This document shows positions 25,151-64,000 of a DNA stretch of 64,000 nucleotides, piece by piece. The position numbers were made by a program, and so were the translations under genes. The notes below the pieces were generated by a model, which was given only the letters and a program-made list of their open reading frames with translations, ran no database searches and was not told where the DNA came from. This DNA is from DATMER01 sp035556715 (GTDB taxonomy: Bacteria; Acidobacteriota; Thermoanaerobaculia; Multivoradales; UBA5704), in the NCBI GenBank assembly GCA_035556715.1, contig DATMER010000063.1, positions 1-64,000 of the forward strand. The letters are read 5' to 3'. The number at the start of each line of letters is the position of its first letter. Within the stretch, counting starts at the first letter, position 1.

Positions 25151-26668
25151 TCACCAGTCGAGCCCGGCGAACAGCGCGGCGAAGACCTCGATTCCGTCCC
25201 ACAGGTTCTGCAGCCGCAGGTTCTCGTGCGCGGCGTGCTGGTTGTTGTCGTGATTGACGATGGGCATGGTGATGACCGGCACGTTCAAGGTGTCGACGAA
25301 CATGGAGATGGGCACGCTGCCGCCGAGCATGGGCACGCGGAGGGCCGGCTCGCCCAGCATGCCGTCGATCGCCCGCACCACGGCCCGCGAGACCGGCAGG
25401 TCCATGGAGGTGCGGGCCGCGGCGTAGCCGTCCTCCCACTGGAGGCGCACGACCCTGGGGTGCTTGCGCCGGGTCTCCGCGTCCGGCACGTCGTGGACCA
25501 CGTGGAAGCCGAGGCTCCGGATGTGGGTCTCGGTGCGCTCGCGCACCTTGGCGGGCGTCTGGTCCGGGACCAGGCGGAAGTCGATCGAGGCCGTGGCCTC
25601 GGTGGGGATCGCGTTCCGCGCTCCGGCCCCTACCTGGGCTGACTGGAGCCCGCGCACGTTGAGGGCGGGGCGCATCACGCTGTCCAGGAGGCGCTCTCCC
25701 CCCTCGGTCCAGGCCAGGGCGAGCTCGTTCCTGAGCTCCTCCTCCACGGGAGGCATGGCCGCGGTGGCCGCCTTCTCGCTCTCGGTGAGGGGCCGCACTT
25801 CGTCCCCGAAGCCGGCGATCCGGATCTCGCCGTCCGGTCCCCGCAGACCGGCGAGCAGCTCGACCAGCAGCGCAGCGGGGTTGGGCGCCCAGTTGCCGTA
25901 GTGACCGCTGTGCAGGGCCCGCGCCGGGCCGTAGGTGGTCAGCTCCAGCCCCATCACGCCGCGAGCGCCAAAGACGACCTGCAGCTTGCGGGTCTGGTGG
26001 ACCGGACCGTCGGCGAGGATCCAGGCGTCGGCGGCCAGGAGGTCGCGGTGCTCCCGGACGATGCTCGTCAGGTGCGTGGAGCCGGCCTCCTCCTCCCCCT
26101 CCAGGAACATCTTGATGTTCACGGAGGGCTTCACCCCGGCGGCGCGCAGGGCGTCCAGGGCGGCGAGCATGGCCACGATCGGACCCTTGTCGTCGCTGGC
26201 CGAGCGGGCGTAGAGGCGCGCTTCCGGATCGAGAGGAGAAGAGCCGAGAGGGATCTCCCCGGAGTCCGGCCCGCCGGCCCGCAGCACCGGCTTCCAGGGG
26301 TCGGCCCCTCCCCAGTCGGCGGGGTCGGCGGGCTGGCCGTCGTAGTGGGCGTAGAAGACCACGGTGTGCTTCGCCCCCGGCGAGGGGAGCTCGCCGTAGA
26401 CGGCCGGAGGGGAGTCCCCGGCAGTGAGCAGCCGGGCCTGGAAGCCGCGCTTGCGCAGCAGGCCGAGCAGGTGGTCGGCGTTGCGCTGGATGTCGGCGCG
26501 GTCGGAGGCGACGTTGCGCAGGGCGAGCAGGCCCGCCAGCTCGCCGACGACCTCCTTTTCGTGCGCCGTCCTCCAGGCGCGCACCTGCTGTTTCAGCTCG
26601 GCCGGCGCCTGGGCTTCGGCAGCAGTCCCCAACGTCAACAGCAACGCGATCGCGATCGTTCTGGTCAT
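25151..26668 (-). CDS. Exported M20 family metallopeptidase
   Basis: 505 aa with signal peptide (RTIAIALLLTLGTAAEAQA). M20 di-zinc ligands are visible: H108 and D110 in FYAHYDGQP, the bridging Asp in ARSASDDKGP (159/160), the catalytic and ligand Glu pair in FLEGEEEAGS (192-194), and a late His in VNHDNNQHAAHENL. A dimerisation domain occupies about residues 240-400. Members cleave dipeptides or N-terminal and C-terminal residues. It is 17 bp downstream of the di-heme cytochrome gene and lacks a clear Shine-Dalgarno, suggesting readthrough translation. It may be a tailoring or self-protection peptidase of the NRPS locus, or an unrelated housekeeping dipeptidase. Confidence 0.87.
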   Translation of the reverse strand: MTRTIAIALLLTLGTAAEAQAPAELKQQVRAWRTAHEKEVVGELAGLLALRNVASDRADIQRNADHLLGLLRKRGFQARLLTAGDSPPAVYGELPSPGAKHTVVFYAHYDGQPADPADWGGADPWKPVLRAGGPDSGEIPLGSSPLDPEARLYARSASDDKGPIVAMLAALDALRAAGVKPSVNIKMFLEGEEEAGSTHLTSIVREHRDLLAADAWILADGPVHQTRKLQVVFGARGVMGLELTTYGPARALHSGHYGNWAPNPAALLVELLAGLRGPDGEIRIAGFGDEVRPLTESEKAATAAMPPVEEELRNELALAWTEGGERLLDSVMRPALNVRGLQSAQVGAGARNAIPTEATASIDFRLVPDQTPAKVRERTETHIRSLGFHVVHDVPDAETRRKHPRVVRLQWEDGYAAARTSMDLPVSRAVVRAIDGMLGEPALRVPMLGGSVPISMFVDTLNVPVITMPIVNHDNNQHAAHENLRLQNLWDGIEVFAALFAGLDW

Positions 26669-26685
26669 CGTCGCATCTTATCGCT

Positions 26686-28683
26686 CTACTCGATGATCAG
26701 CTCGGCACGGGCTTGCGCCTTGAGCGTCATCGCCTTGCTGAGCAGGCCGTCGCGCAGGGAGGCGTTGTTGGTGACCGACGCGGCCAGCTCCGCCGCGTAG
26801 GCTGCCTTCAGCTTGGCGACCGCCGGGAGATGGAGGAACCTCTGCTCCAGCACCTCCCAGCCGTCCTGGGTGTCGAACGAGGCGAGGCGCGCCAGCTCCT
26901 TGGCGGTGGCGGCGTTGTTCTCGTCGATGGCGGCCTGGTCGAGCAGCAGCGAGGCGCGGATGTTCTCCAACGTGTTCATGACGCGCAGGAAGGCCGCGAT
27001 GTTCTCGACCTCGGTGGTCTCCATGGCGAGCGTGGGCAGGTTCCCGCCCGACTGGGACCTCTTGAAGGCCTGGGCGTTGTAGTAGCCGACCGCCTCCTCG
27101 ATGGTGAAGACGGCGTTGTTGTGGAAGAAGGGCGGGGTGTCGACGGCCTCGATAGCAGGCTGGGTGTTGAACCGGACGTCGTTGTTGAGGTTGCCGTAGC
27201 CGCGGAACTCATTGGTAACCGGATCGAAGGACGCGGCGGTGCCGAATCCGCCGTCGGGCGGGAGGTTGCCCGGGAGGATCACGTTGGCCGGGTGATTGGG
27301 CAGCCGGCCGATGCCGATGTCGAAGCTCCGGTTGGTGGGAGCGGCCGCGGGCGAGTTGGCGCCGCCGTTGACGTGGCAGACGAAGCAGCGGGAGCTCAGG
27401 CCGTTGTGCTGCACGCGGCCGAGGTCGGCCATCTTGTTCCTGAGCCGGATGGTTGTGATGTTCGGGTTGTCCTGCCGGCCGAGGGCGAGCTGGAAGGCCT
27501 CCAGCGCGTCGAGCTCGGCGTCGGTCGGGAGACGGAAGTCGGTGCCCGCCACCCGGTTCAGCCTCTTCGTGAGGTGCTGGATCACGGCGCCGGTCGCGAA
27601 GTCGCGGAGGGAGCCGCTGCCCGGCGCGCCGTCGCCGCCCCAGCCCATGCGCTGGTTCGGCGGCACGGTCCCGCCGTCGTCGCCCGGCAACAGATAGCGG
27701 GAGAGTCCCAGCAGATGGGGGACGCCGCGCATCACGAACTTGTTATTGAGGTCGTCGAAACCATCGGCGTTTTCGAGCACCAGGCCAAGCTCGCGCATCA
27801 GCGCGGGCTTCTCGAAATTGTTCTTCAGCGCGGAGTTGGTCTCGGCCACGAACAGGGGATCGTTGGGCGGCAGGGTGGCGATGAACTTGGGATCGATGGT
27901 GAAGTTGTTCTCCGCCGGATGGCACGTGGCGCAGGTGCGGCCGTTGCCGCCGAACTTCTCGTTGAAGAACAGGTCCGCCCCCCTGGCGATCAGCGGGTCC
28001 ATGCTGTTGAAGGGGGAGTCCGCGAAGGCGACCCGGGGTCCGAAGAGGGAGGCGATGCGCGCCGCGGGGCGGGGCTGCGCCTGCTCGTGGCTGGCCCGGG
28101 TATAGAGGCGCTGGAACAGGATCGGAGAGCCGTTCAGGACCATGCCCTCGTCGGGCCGGATGCCCTTGCGGGTCACGGCCACCACGTCCACGTCGAAGGC
28201 GGCGAACAGGTTGCCGTCGAAGCGGGCTTCGAGCACGGCCCGGGAGCCGTCCCTGGAGAGCCGTCCCAGCCTGTGCATGAGGTCGCCGGGCTCGGGCAGG
28301 GTGCTGCGCTCCGGTCCCTCCTGGTTGTCGACCAGCCAGACTTCCCAGTCGTCGGAGGCTTCCACGTTGTCGATCTCGACGCGGGCGGTGCCGCCGACCA
28401 TGTCGATGCGGGCAAGGCCGCTGGCGTAGGTGTGCTCGGTGGAGATGCCCCGGGACCAGCCGAGCGCGATCAGGTAGTTGCGGTTGCCGCCGCCGCGCTC
28501 GTAGCCTGCCTTCCAGGTCTGGTAGAGGGATTCGAGCTTGCCGTTCTCGGCCATTCGGACCTCGGCCGGCACCTTGGTAGCCACCTGGCCTGCATAGGGG
28601 GATGGAAACATCACGAACGACGGGATCCCCAGGGCGAGCGCCGCCACCAGCAGACCCGCGAAGAGCTTGGCTCGGCTTCTCAT
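26686..28683 (-). CDS. Di-heme c-type cytochrome, peroxidase/MauG-like, with extra N-terminal domain
   Basis: 665 aa, exported (KLFAGLLVAALALGIPSFV). Two c-heme sites: CATCH at 251-255 and CFVCH at 433-437, separated by 182 residues as in the bacterial di-heme peroxidase/MauG superfamily. The first 200 residues form an additional beta-rich domain (VEIDNVEASDDWEVWLVDN...) not part of the classic enzyme. It begins 19 nt after the NRPS stop codon with a strong AAAGGAG ribosome site, so it is probably cotranscribed with the synthetase. It could oxidise the released product, or simply be an electron-transfer or peroxide-detoxifying protein. Heme assignment secure, role unknown. Confidence 0.85.
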   Translation of the reverse strand: MRSRAKLFAGLLVAALALGIPSFVMFPSPYAGQVATKVPAEVRMAENGKLESLYQTWKAGYERGGGNRNYLIALGWSRGISTEHTYASGLARIDMVGGTARVEIDNVEASDDWEVWLVDNQEGPERSTLPEPGDLMHRLGRLSRDGSRAVLEARFDGNLFAAFDVDVVAVTRKGIRPDEGMVLNGSPILFQRLYTRASHEQAQPRPAARIASLFGPRVAFADSPFNSMDPLIARGADLFFNEKFGGNGRTCATCHPAENNFTIDPKFIATLPPNDPLFVAETNSALKNNFEKPALMRELGLVLENADGFDDLNNKFVMRGVPHLLGLSRYLLPGDDGGTVPPNQRMGWGGDGAPGSGSLRDFATGAVIQHLTKRLNRVAGTDFRLPTDAELDALEAFQLALGRQDNPNITTIRLRNKMADLGRVQHNGLSSRCFVCHVNGGANSPAAAPTNRSFDIGIGRLPNHPANVILPGNLPPDGGFGTAASFDPVTNEFRGYGNLNNDVRFNTQPAIEAVDTPPFFHNNAVFTIEEAVGYYNAQAFKRSQSGGNLPTLAMETTEVENIAAFLRVMNTLENIRASLLLDQAAIDENNAATAKELARLASFDTQDGWEVLEQRFLHLPAVAKLKAAYAAELAASVTNNASLRDGLLSKAMTLKAQARAELIIE

Positions 28684-28702
28684 GGTTGGACTCCTTTTGC
28701 GT

Positions 28703-52563
<23,861 letters not shown>

Positions 52564-52567
<4 letters not shown>

Positions 52568-55500
52568 GAGCCTTCCTTCCGCCCGATCGCGGAGCGCGAC
52601 CGGAGGCTGGACGCGGAGCGGGAGAGCGAGGCGATCCGGGGCACGGCCGGCGGCTGCACGGCGGTCCGCGCCTCGCGCACCGCGTCGAGGAGGCGAGCCA
52701 CCGTGGGCGACTGGAACAGGGCGCGCAGCGGCAGCTGGACCTCGAAGTCCCGCCGCACGCGCGCCACGATCCGCGTAGCCAGCAGCGAGTGCCCGCCCAG
52801 CCGGAAGAAGTCGTCGTGGAGCCCCACCCGCCCCTCCCGCGGCACTCCGAGCACCTCGGCCCAGATCGCGGCCATCCGGCGCTCATCCTCGGTCCCGGGC
52901 TCGACGAAGCCTTCGCGATCTCCCCCATCTGGAAGAGTGCGTCCGGAGAGCGCTTTACGATCCACCTTGCCGTTCGGGAGCCGCGGCAGGGCGTCCACGA
53001 AGCCGATGGAGGAGGGGACCATGTGGATGGGGAGGCGGGCGGCGAGCACGGCCCGCAGCTCACCCTTCTCCTCTCCCGCCACCCATGCCACCAGGCGGCG
53101 ATCTCCTCCTTCACCCACGGCCACGACGGCGGCCTCGGTCACTCCAGGACAAGCCAGCAGGGCCGCCTCAACCTCGCCCAGCTCGATACGGAAGCCGCGC
53201 ACCTTGACCTGGTGATCGATCCGCCCCAGGAACTCCAGGCGGCCGTCGGCGCGGAAGCGGGCGAGGTCGCCGGTGCGATAGAGGCGTCCCCCTTCTCCCT
53301 GGAAGGGATCCGGGACGAAGCGCTCGGCGGTGAGGTCCGGCCGGTGGAGGTAGCCGCGGGCCAGGCCGGCGCCGCCGAGCCAGACCTCGCCGGGCGCTCC
53401 GATGGGCGCGGGGCGCTGCCAGCGGTCGAGCACGTAGGCGCGGCCGTTCGCCAGGGGCCGGCCGATCGTGGCCGGCTCGTCCCCGCGGCGGCGGGTGAAC
53501 GTGGAGTAGGTCGTGTCCTCGGACGGGCCGTAGAGGTCGAAGACCTGGGCTCCGGACCGGCTCTCGATCTCCGCGACGAGGGCCTGCGTGAGCGGCTCGC
53601 CGGCCAGGGTCACGGTGCGCACCGAGGGCGGCAGGGCGTCCAGCCGGAGCAGCTCCGCCATGGCGGACGGCACCGTGTTGACCAGCGTCACCTTCCCGGT
53701 CTCGGGCAGCCCGGCCAGGGCCGGGGCCAAGGCCAGGGCATTATCCGCGAGGATCACCGTGCCCCCCAGCGACAGCGACACGAACAGCTCGAAGACCGAG
53801 AGGTCGAAGTTGATCGAGGTCGAGGCCAGGACGCCCGCCAGATCCTCCGGGGAAAAGACCTCCGCGGCCCACCGGACCAACGCCACGGCATTGCGGTGCT
53901 CGATCGCCACGCCCTTGGGGCGGCCGGTCGATCCCGACGTGTAGATCAGGTAGACCAGGTGCTCCGGCAGCACGCCTGCCTCGGGATCAGCCTCGCTCGC
54001 GGCCGGGAGGGTATCCAGGCAGACGGCGCGGGGCTGTCCCGGAAGCCGGGCCAGGAGCGGCTCCCGGGTGACGACGAGGTCGCAGTCCTCCAGGAGAAGG
54101 GCCAGGCGCTCGGCCGGGTACGTGGGATCGATCGGCAGGTAGACGCCACCCGCCTGCAGGATGCCCAGGAGCGCGGCCACGAGGTCAGGCGTTCGCTCCA
54201 GGCAGACTCCCACCGGCCTCTCGTTTGCGACCCCCAGCGTCCGGAGGTGGTTGGCCAGCCGGCGGGACCTCCGCAGCAGCTCGCCATAGGTGACCCGCTC
54301 GCCCTGGCAGGCGACGGCCACGGCATCCGGCGTGCGCCCGGCCTGGGCGGCGAACAGGTCGTGCAGGCAGCCCGTGGAGTGGTCCATCCCGGTGTCGTTC
54401 CACTCGACCAGGGCCTGATGCTGCTCGGCCGTGGAGAGGAGCGGGAGTTCCGAGAGCCGCCGTCCAGGCTCGGCCGCCGCGGCTTCGAGCAACCCGGTCA
54501 GCGAGCCGAGCAGTCGGGCGATGGTGGCGCGGTCGAAGAGGTCGCGGCTGTATTCGGCCTGGAAGAGCCGCTGGCCGCCGGGGCGGTCCACCATGGCCAG
54601 GGTGAGGTCGAACTTGGCCGTGCCGGTCTCCACCGGGAGCGGCTCCAGCTCGAGCCCCGCGGCGGCAGGAGGCGCGAGCGGCGCGTTCTGCACGATGAGC
54701 AGGACCTGGAACACCGGCGAGTGGCTCAGGTCGCGCTCCGGCCGCAGCTCCTCCACCAGCTTCTCGAAGGGAAGGTCCTGGTGCGCGTAGGCGTCCAGGG
54801 TAACGTCCCGCACGCGGGCTAGGAGGTCCGCGAAGGAGGGATCGCCCGAGAGATCGGCCGGCAGCGCCAGGGTGTTCACGAACAGGCCGATGAGCCCCTC
54901 GGTCTCGGCGCGCTGCCGGTTGGCGATCGGGGTGCCCACCGGCGGGTCCTCGCGGCCGGTGAGGCGGCCGAGCAGGGCCTGGAATCCGGCGAGGAGGACC
55001 ATGAACGGGGTGGCTCCCCGGGTGTATCCCAGCCCGGAGGCGAGCAAGAGGTCCTCCCGGCCGCCGCGGGTGCCCTGGACCGGGGGACGGGGCCGGTCGG
55101 CCGGCAGTTCCAGGAGAGGCGGCAGTCCCGCGAGGCGCTCCCGCCACCAGCCGAGCTGCCTCTCCAGCGTCTCGCCCTGGAGCCATCCGCGCTGCCAGGC
55201 CGCGAAGTCCGCGTACTGGACCGGCAGCGGCGGCAGGGCCGCGCCCTCGTAGAGCCGCATCAGCTCGCGCAGGAGCACGCCCATGGACCAGCCGTCCGAG
55301 ACGATGTGGTGCATCAGGAGGAGGAGCTGGTGATCCTCTTCTCCAGTCCGGAAAAGGACACCCCGCACCAGCGGTCCGAGAGCCAGATCGAACGGCCGCG
55401 CCGCCTCCGCCTCCGCCACACGCCGAACCTCCGCCTCGGAGAGCTCGATTACCGGCAAAGACAGGCGCAGCTCCGGAGCGACGATCTGGACCACCCGCGA

Positions 55501-58500
55501 CTCGTCGACGAGAGAGAACGTAGTCCGCAGGGCCTCGTGGCGGCGGACGACCTCGTTCAAGGCATCGGCCAGCCGCGGGACCGACAGGGGTCCGCGCAGC
55601 CGCAGAATGGCCGGAATGTTGTAGGCCGCCCCGCCTTCGCCGAGCTGGTCGAGGAACCAGAGCCGCTCCTGGCCGAAGGACGCGGGCAGCTCGCCGGTCC
55701 TGGGGACCGGGACGATCGGCGGCGCCAACATCTCCCCACCCCGCCGCGTCGCCTCGACCCGCTCGGCCAGTCCGGCAATGGTCGGAGCCTCGAACAGCGC
55801 CCGCAGCGGAATCTCGACGCCGAGGGTCTTGCGGACGCGGGAGACCACCTGCGTGGCGAGCAGCGAGTGTCCGCCCAGCTCGAAGAAGCCGTCGTGGATC
55901 CCGACCTGGGAGCGGCCCAGCACCTCGGACCAGACCGCGGCGAGCAGCTCCTCCGTTGGAGTGCGCGGAGCGGCGAAGCCCTGGCTTGCCGCCTCGTCCC
56001 AGTCGGGATCGGGAAGCGCCCGGAGGTCTACCTTGCCGTTCTGGGTCAGGGGCAGGGCGTCCAGGACCACGAAGGCCGAAGGGATCATGGCGGGGGGGAG
56101 GCGGGCGGCGAGGTAGGAGCGGAAGGCCCCCTCCCCGACCACGTACGCCACCAGCACCCGCTCACCGCCCCGCTCCCGCACCGTCACCACCGCCTCGCGA
56201 ACCTCCGGGTGCCCGGACAGGACGGCCTCGATCTCCCCCAGCTCGATGCGGACGCCACGGATCTTGACCTGGTGGTCGATGCGGCCCAGGAACTCGATCT
56301 CGCCGTCGCTCTGGTGCCGGGCCAGGTCGCCGGTCCGGTAGAGCCGGCCCCCCGTCGAGAACGGATCGGGCACGAAGCTATCGGCGGTCAGGTCCGGCCG
56401 GCCGAGATAGCCGCGCGCCAGACCCTCGCCGCCCAGGCAGAGCTCTCCGGCCACGCCGGCCGGCAGCGGACGGCCGCCGCGGTCCAGGATGTAGACCAGA
56501 GTCCCGTCCATGGGCCAGCCGATGGGTGGCGCGCCCTCCCCCGGAGAGACATCTCCCCAGGTGGCAACGACCGAGCTCTCGGTGGGGCCGTAGTGGTTCA
56601 CCAGGCGGAAGCGGTGACGGGCATCGGGGCGGCGGCGCAGGCGGTCGCCCCCCGCGAGGAGCGCGCGCAGACGGTGCTCCGGCCAGGGCTCGTCCAGCAC
56701 CAGCTCGGCCATGGGCGTGGGCAGGAAGGCGAGCGTGATCCCGGCCTCGGCCAGCCAGGGGACCAGGGCCGCGGGATTGGCCCGCACCCCCTCGGGCGGG
56801 AAGACCATCGCCGCGCCCGAGGCCAGGTAGGGCCACAGCTCCCAGACCGAGGCGTCGAACCCCTCCCCCGCCATCTGTGGCGCCCGGTCGTCCGGCTTCA
56901 CTCCATACGCCCGGCGGTGCCAGCGCACCAGGCTGAGCAGCCCGCGGTGCGGCACCTCCACCCCCTTGGGGCGGCCCGTCGATCCCGACGTGTAGATGAC
57001 ATAGGCGAGCTGCTCGCCCTCCACCCGGATGCCTGGGCTCGTGGACGGCCCCGCGGCGGCCGAATCGGAGAGCACCACCGGGGCGCCGCAGTCCTCCAGG
57101 GCCAGGGCGAGGCGGGGGTCTCCCGGATCGAGCGAGACGTAGATGCCGCCGGCCTTGAGCACCGCGAGCAGCGCCACCACCCGCTCCGGCGAATGGCGCA
57201 TCACCACCGCCACCCGGGTTTCGGGCTTCACCCCCCGGGCGATGAGATCGTGCGCCAGCCGGTTGGCCCGGGCGTCCAGCTCCGAGTAGGAGACCGTCCC
57301 CTCTCCGGAGATCAGCGCCGGAGCGTCCGGCGTCCTCTCGGCCCACGCCTCGAACCATTCATGGACCGCATCCGGTCCCCCAGGCTCCATGGACGTGGCG
57401 TTCCAATCCACGACCACCTGGCGGCGGGCTGCCTCGGTCAGCACAGGCAGCTCGCCGAGGGGGAGATCGGGATGAGCCGCCGCGCCCTCGATCAGCACCG
57501 CGAAGCACTCCAGCAGCCGGCCGGCCGCCGCGGCATCGAAGAGATCGGCGTCGTAGTCGATCCGCGCTCCCCGGCCGCGCTCGACCGACACGGCCAGATC
57601 GAGCTTCACTTGGCCGTGGTGGACCTCCAGCGGCTCCGTCTCCACACCCGCCAGCCGCAGCCCGCCCAGGCCATCCTGGAGGCCGAAGACGACCTGCACG
57701 ACCGGATCGTGATCGAGGTTGCGGTCCGGCCGCAGGTCCTCGACGAGGCGCTCGAAGGGGAGGTCCTGGTGCGCGTAGGCCTCCAGGGCCACGGTCCGCA
57801 CCCGGCCCAGCTGCTCGCGGAAGGACGGGTTTCCGGCCATGTCCGCGCGCAGCGCCAGGGTATTCACGAACAGGCCGATCAGCCCCTCGGTCTCCTCGCC
57901 GGAGCGGTTGTCGATGGGCGTGCCCACGACCACGTCCGTCCGCCCCGAGAACGGGGTCAGGCGGAAGAGCAGGGCCTGGAAGGCGGCCAGGAGCGCCACG
58001 AACGGCGTGGCTCCCTCGCGCCGGCCCACCTCTTCCAGGGCCGGAGCAGCGGGCAGCGGCAGCGTCTGCCAGGCGCCCCGGTGCCCGCGGGCCGCCTGTC
58101 TCTGTCCTGCCATGGGCAGCTCCTGGACCGGCGGCGCATCCGCGAGCCGCTCCCGCCACCAGGCGAGCTGTGCCTCCATCTCCCCGCCCGCCAACTGCTC
58201 CCGCTGCCAGACCGCGAAGTCCGCGTACTGGATCGGCAGGTCCGGCAGCGCGATGGCGGCGATACCGCCGTATAGACTCCCCAGCTCGCGGGCGAAGATC
58301 GCCAGGGAGCGGCCGTCCCACACAAGGTGGTGGACGTTGACGAAGAGGACATGGTCATCCGGCCCCAGGCGCAGCAGCAGGGCGCGGAAGAGCGGCCCGC
58401 GCTCCAGGTCGAACGGCCGGGCCGCTTCCGCCGCCAGCGTCCTCCGGACCTCGGCCTCAGGCAGGTCGGCTATGGGCAGTGACCGTGGCAGGTGAGGATG

Positions 58501-58757
58501 GACGACCTGGACGGGCTCGTCCGCCTCCACCTCGAAGGTGGTGCGCAGGACCTCGTGCCGGGCCACGATGCCGTCGAGAGCGCTCGCCAGGGCCGCGGGA
58601 TCGAGCGGGCCACGCAGGCGCCACGCCGCGGGCACATTGTAGAGCGGCGTTCCCGGCTCCATCCGGTCCACGAACCAGAGCCGGCGCTGGGCATACGAGA
58701 CGGGGAGGACATAGACCTCGTCCTCCGATCCGGCGCCCTGCTGGAGAGGCTCCGCGA

Positions 58758-58761
<4 letters not shown>
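52564..58761 (-). CDS. NRPS, two C-A-T modules (Leu-like, Ala-like)
   Basis: 2065 aa. Starts with TTG (58759-58761) overlapping the previous NRPS stop (TTGA); the upstream context is purine-rich. Module 1: C with VHHLVWDGRS (about 58315), A core near 56965 with code DAWFLGHVVK (leucine-like), T near 55865. Module 2: C with MHHIVSDGW (about 55285), A core near 53910 with code about DLFNTALTYK (alanine-like), T FFRLGGHSLLA near 52785. No E or TE domain, so the chain passes to the next protein. The N-terminus (SEDEVYVLP) is acidic. The C-terminal 25 residues are Arg/Ser-rich (SLSRSASSLRSRSAIGRK), a likely docking tail. The stop overlaps the next NRPS start. Confidence 0.93.
52680..55700 (-). other. 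ORF2 module 2: C-A-T, Ala-like
   Basis: A domain pocket residues read about DLFNTALTYK, one position from the code in the second module of the upstream NRPS. The C domain keeps HHIVSDG. The A domain linker after A8 is short, with no repeat insert (VAWVAGEEKGELRAVLAARLP). Boundaries approximate. Confidence 0.72.
55750..58720 (-). other. ORF2 module 1: C-A-T, Leu-like
   Basis: The first C domain has HHLVWDGRS instead of HHIVSDGWS but keeps the catalytic His and Asp. A domain code reads DAWFLGHVVK, one position from the classical leucine code DAWFLGNVVK. T domain FFELGGHSLLA. Boundaries approximate. Confidence 0.72.

Positions 58762-64000
<5,239 letters not shown>

Overview
The window is GC-rich chromosomal DNA from a diderm bacterium. 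Split ADP-heptose genes, a heptosyltransferase and a type IV pilus ATPase point to an LPS-bearing Gram-negative cell. Complex I, an ECF sigma/CHAT/subtilisin operon and a very large NRPS-PKS locus would fit a soil or sediment Acidobacteriota (Thermoanaerobaculia-like). That placement is inference; Myxococcota or Gemmatimonadota are alternatives.

Layout. 1-8873 (minus): nuoA-B-C-D-H-I-J-K-L-M of respiratory complex I, with nuoM cut by the left edge and no nuoEFG between nuoD and nuoH. A strong sigma70-type promoter lies at 8922-8949. 9013-9983 (plus): an AbiEii-like nucleotidyltransferase and a small overlapping partner. 9944-16898 (minus): ECF sigma factor, membrane anti-sigma-like protein, exported TPR-CHAT protease, S8 lipoprotein protease and HExxH metalloprotease. 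17007-18047 (minus): midA/NDUFAF7-type methyltransferase, in eukaryotes a complex I assembly factor. 18097-20035 (plus): an exported protein, a GDPD phosphodiesterase and a 28-codon ORF. 20037-20389: a palindromic repeat array and no credible gene. This array plus short flanks is the only stretch over 300 bases without a gene. 20419-24807 (plus): hldA, hldC, a GT9 heptosyltransferase and pilB. 24875-28683 (minus): a small membrane protein, an M20 peptidase and a di-heme cytochrome, possibly the tail of the NRPS operon. 28703-64000 (minus): three overlapping NRPS genes, the first cut by the right edge.

The NRPS line reads, in order of synthesis: ...[C]-A-T, C-A-T | C-A-T, C-A-T | six C-A-T modules, with a sulfotransferase domain after the fifth, then KS-AT-T-TE. 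My reading of the ten-residue specificity codes gives roughly (...)-Leu-Ala-Leu-Ala-Ala-Val-Ala-Ala-Ser-Cys-malonyl. The sulfotransferase follows the Ser module directly. No epimerase, cyclization, methyltransferase or ketoreductase domain was seen.

The most unusual signal is a set of three tandem arrays built on an exact 21-nt (or 2 x 21 = 42-nt) period. Their units are quasi-palindromic hairpins with different arm sequences. One array is intergenic (20037-20389). The other two sit in frame at the same A8-A9 position of two NRPS adenylation domains (40169-40410 and 49698-49886), where they encode heptapeptide repeats.
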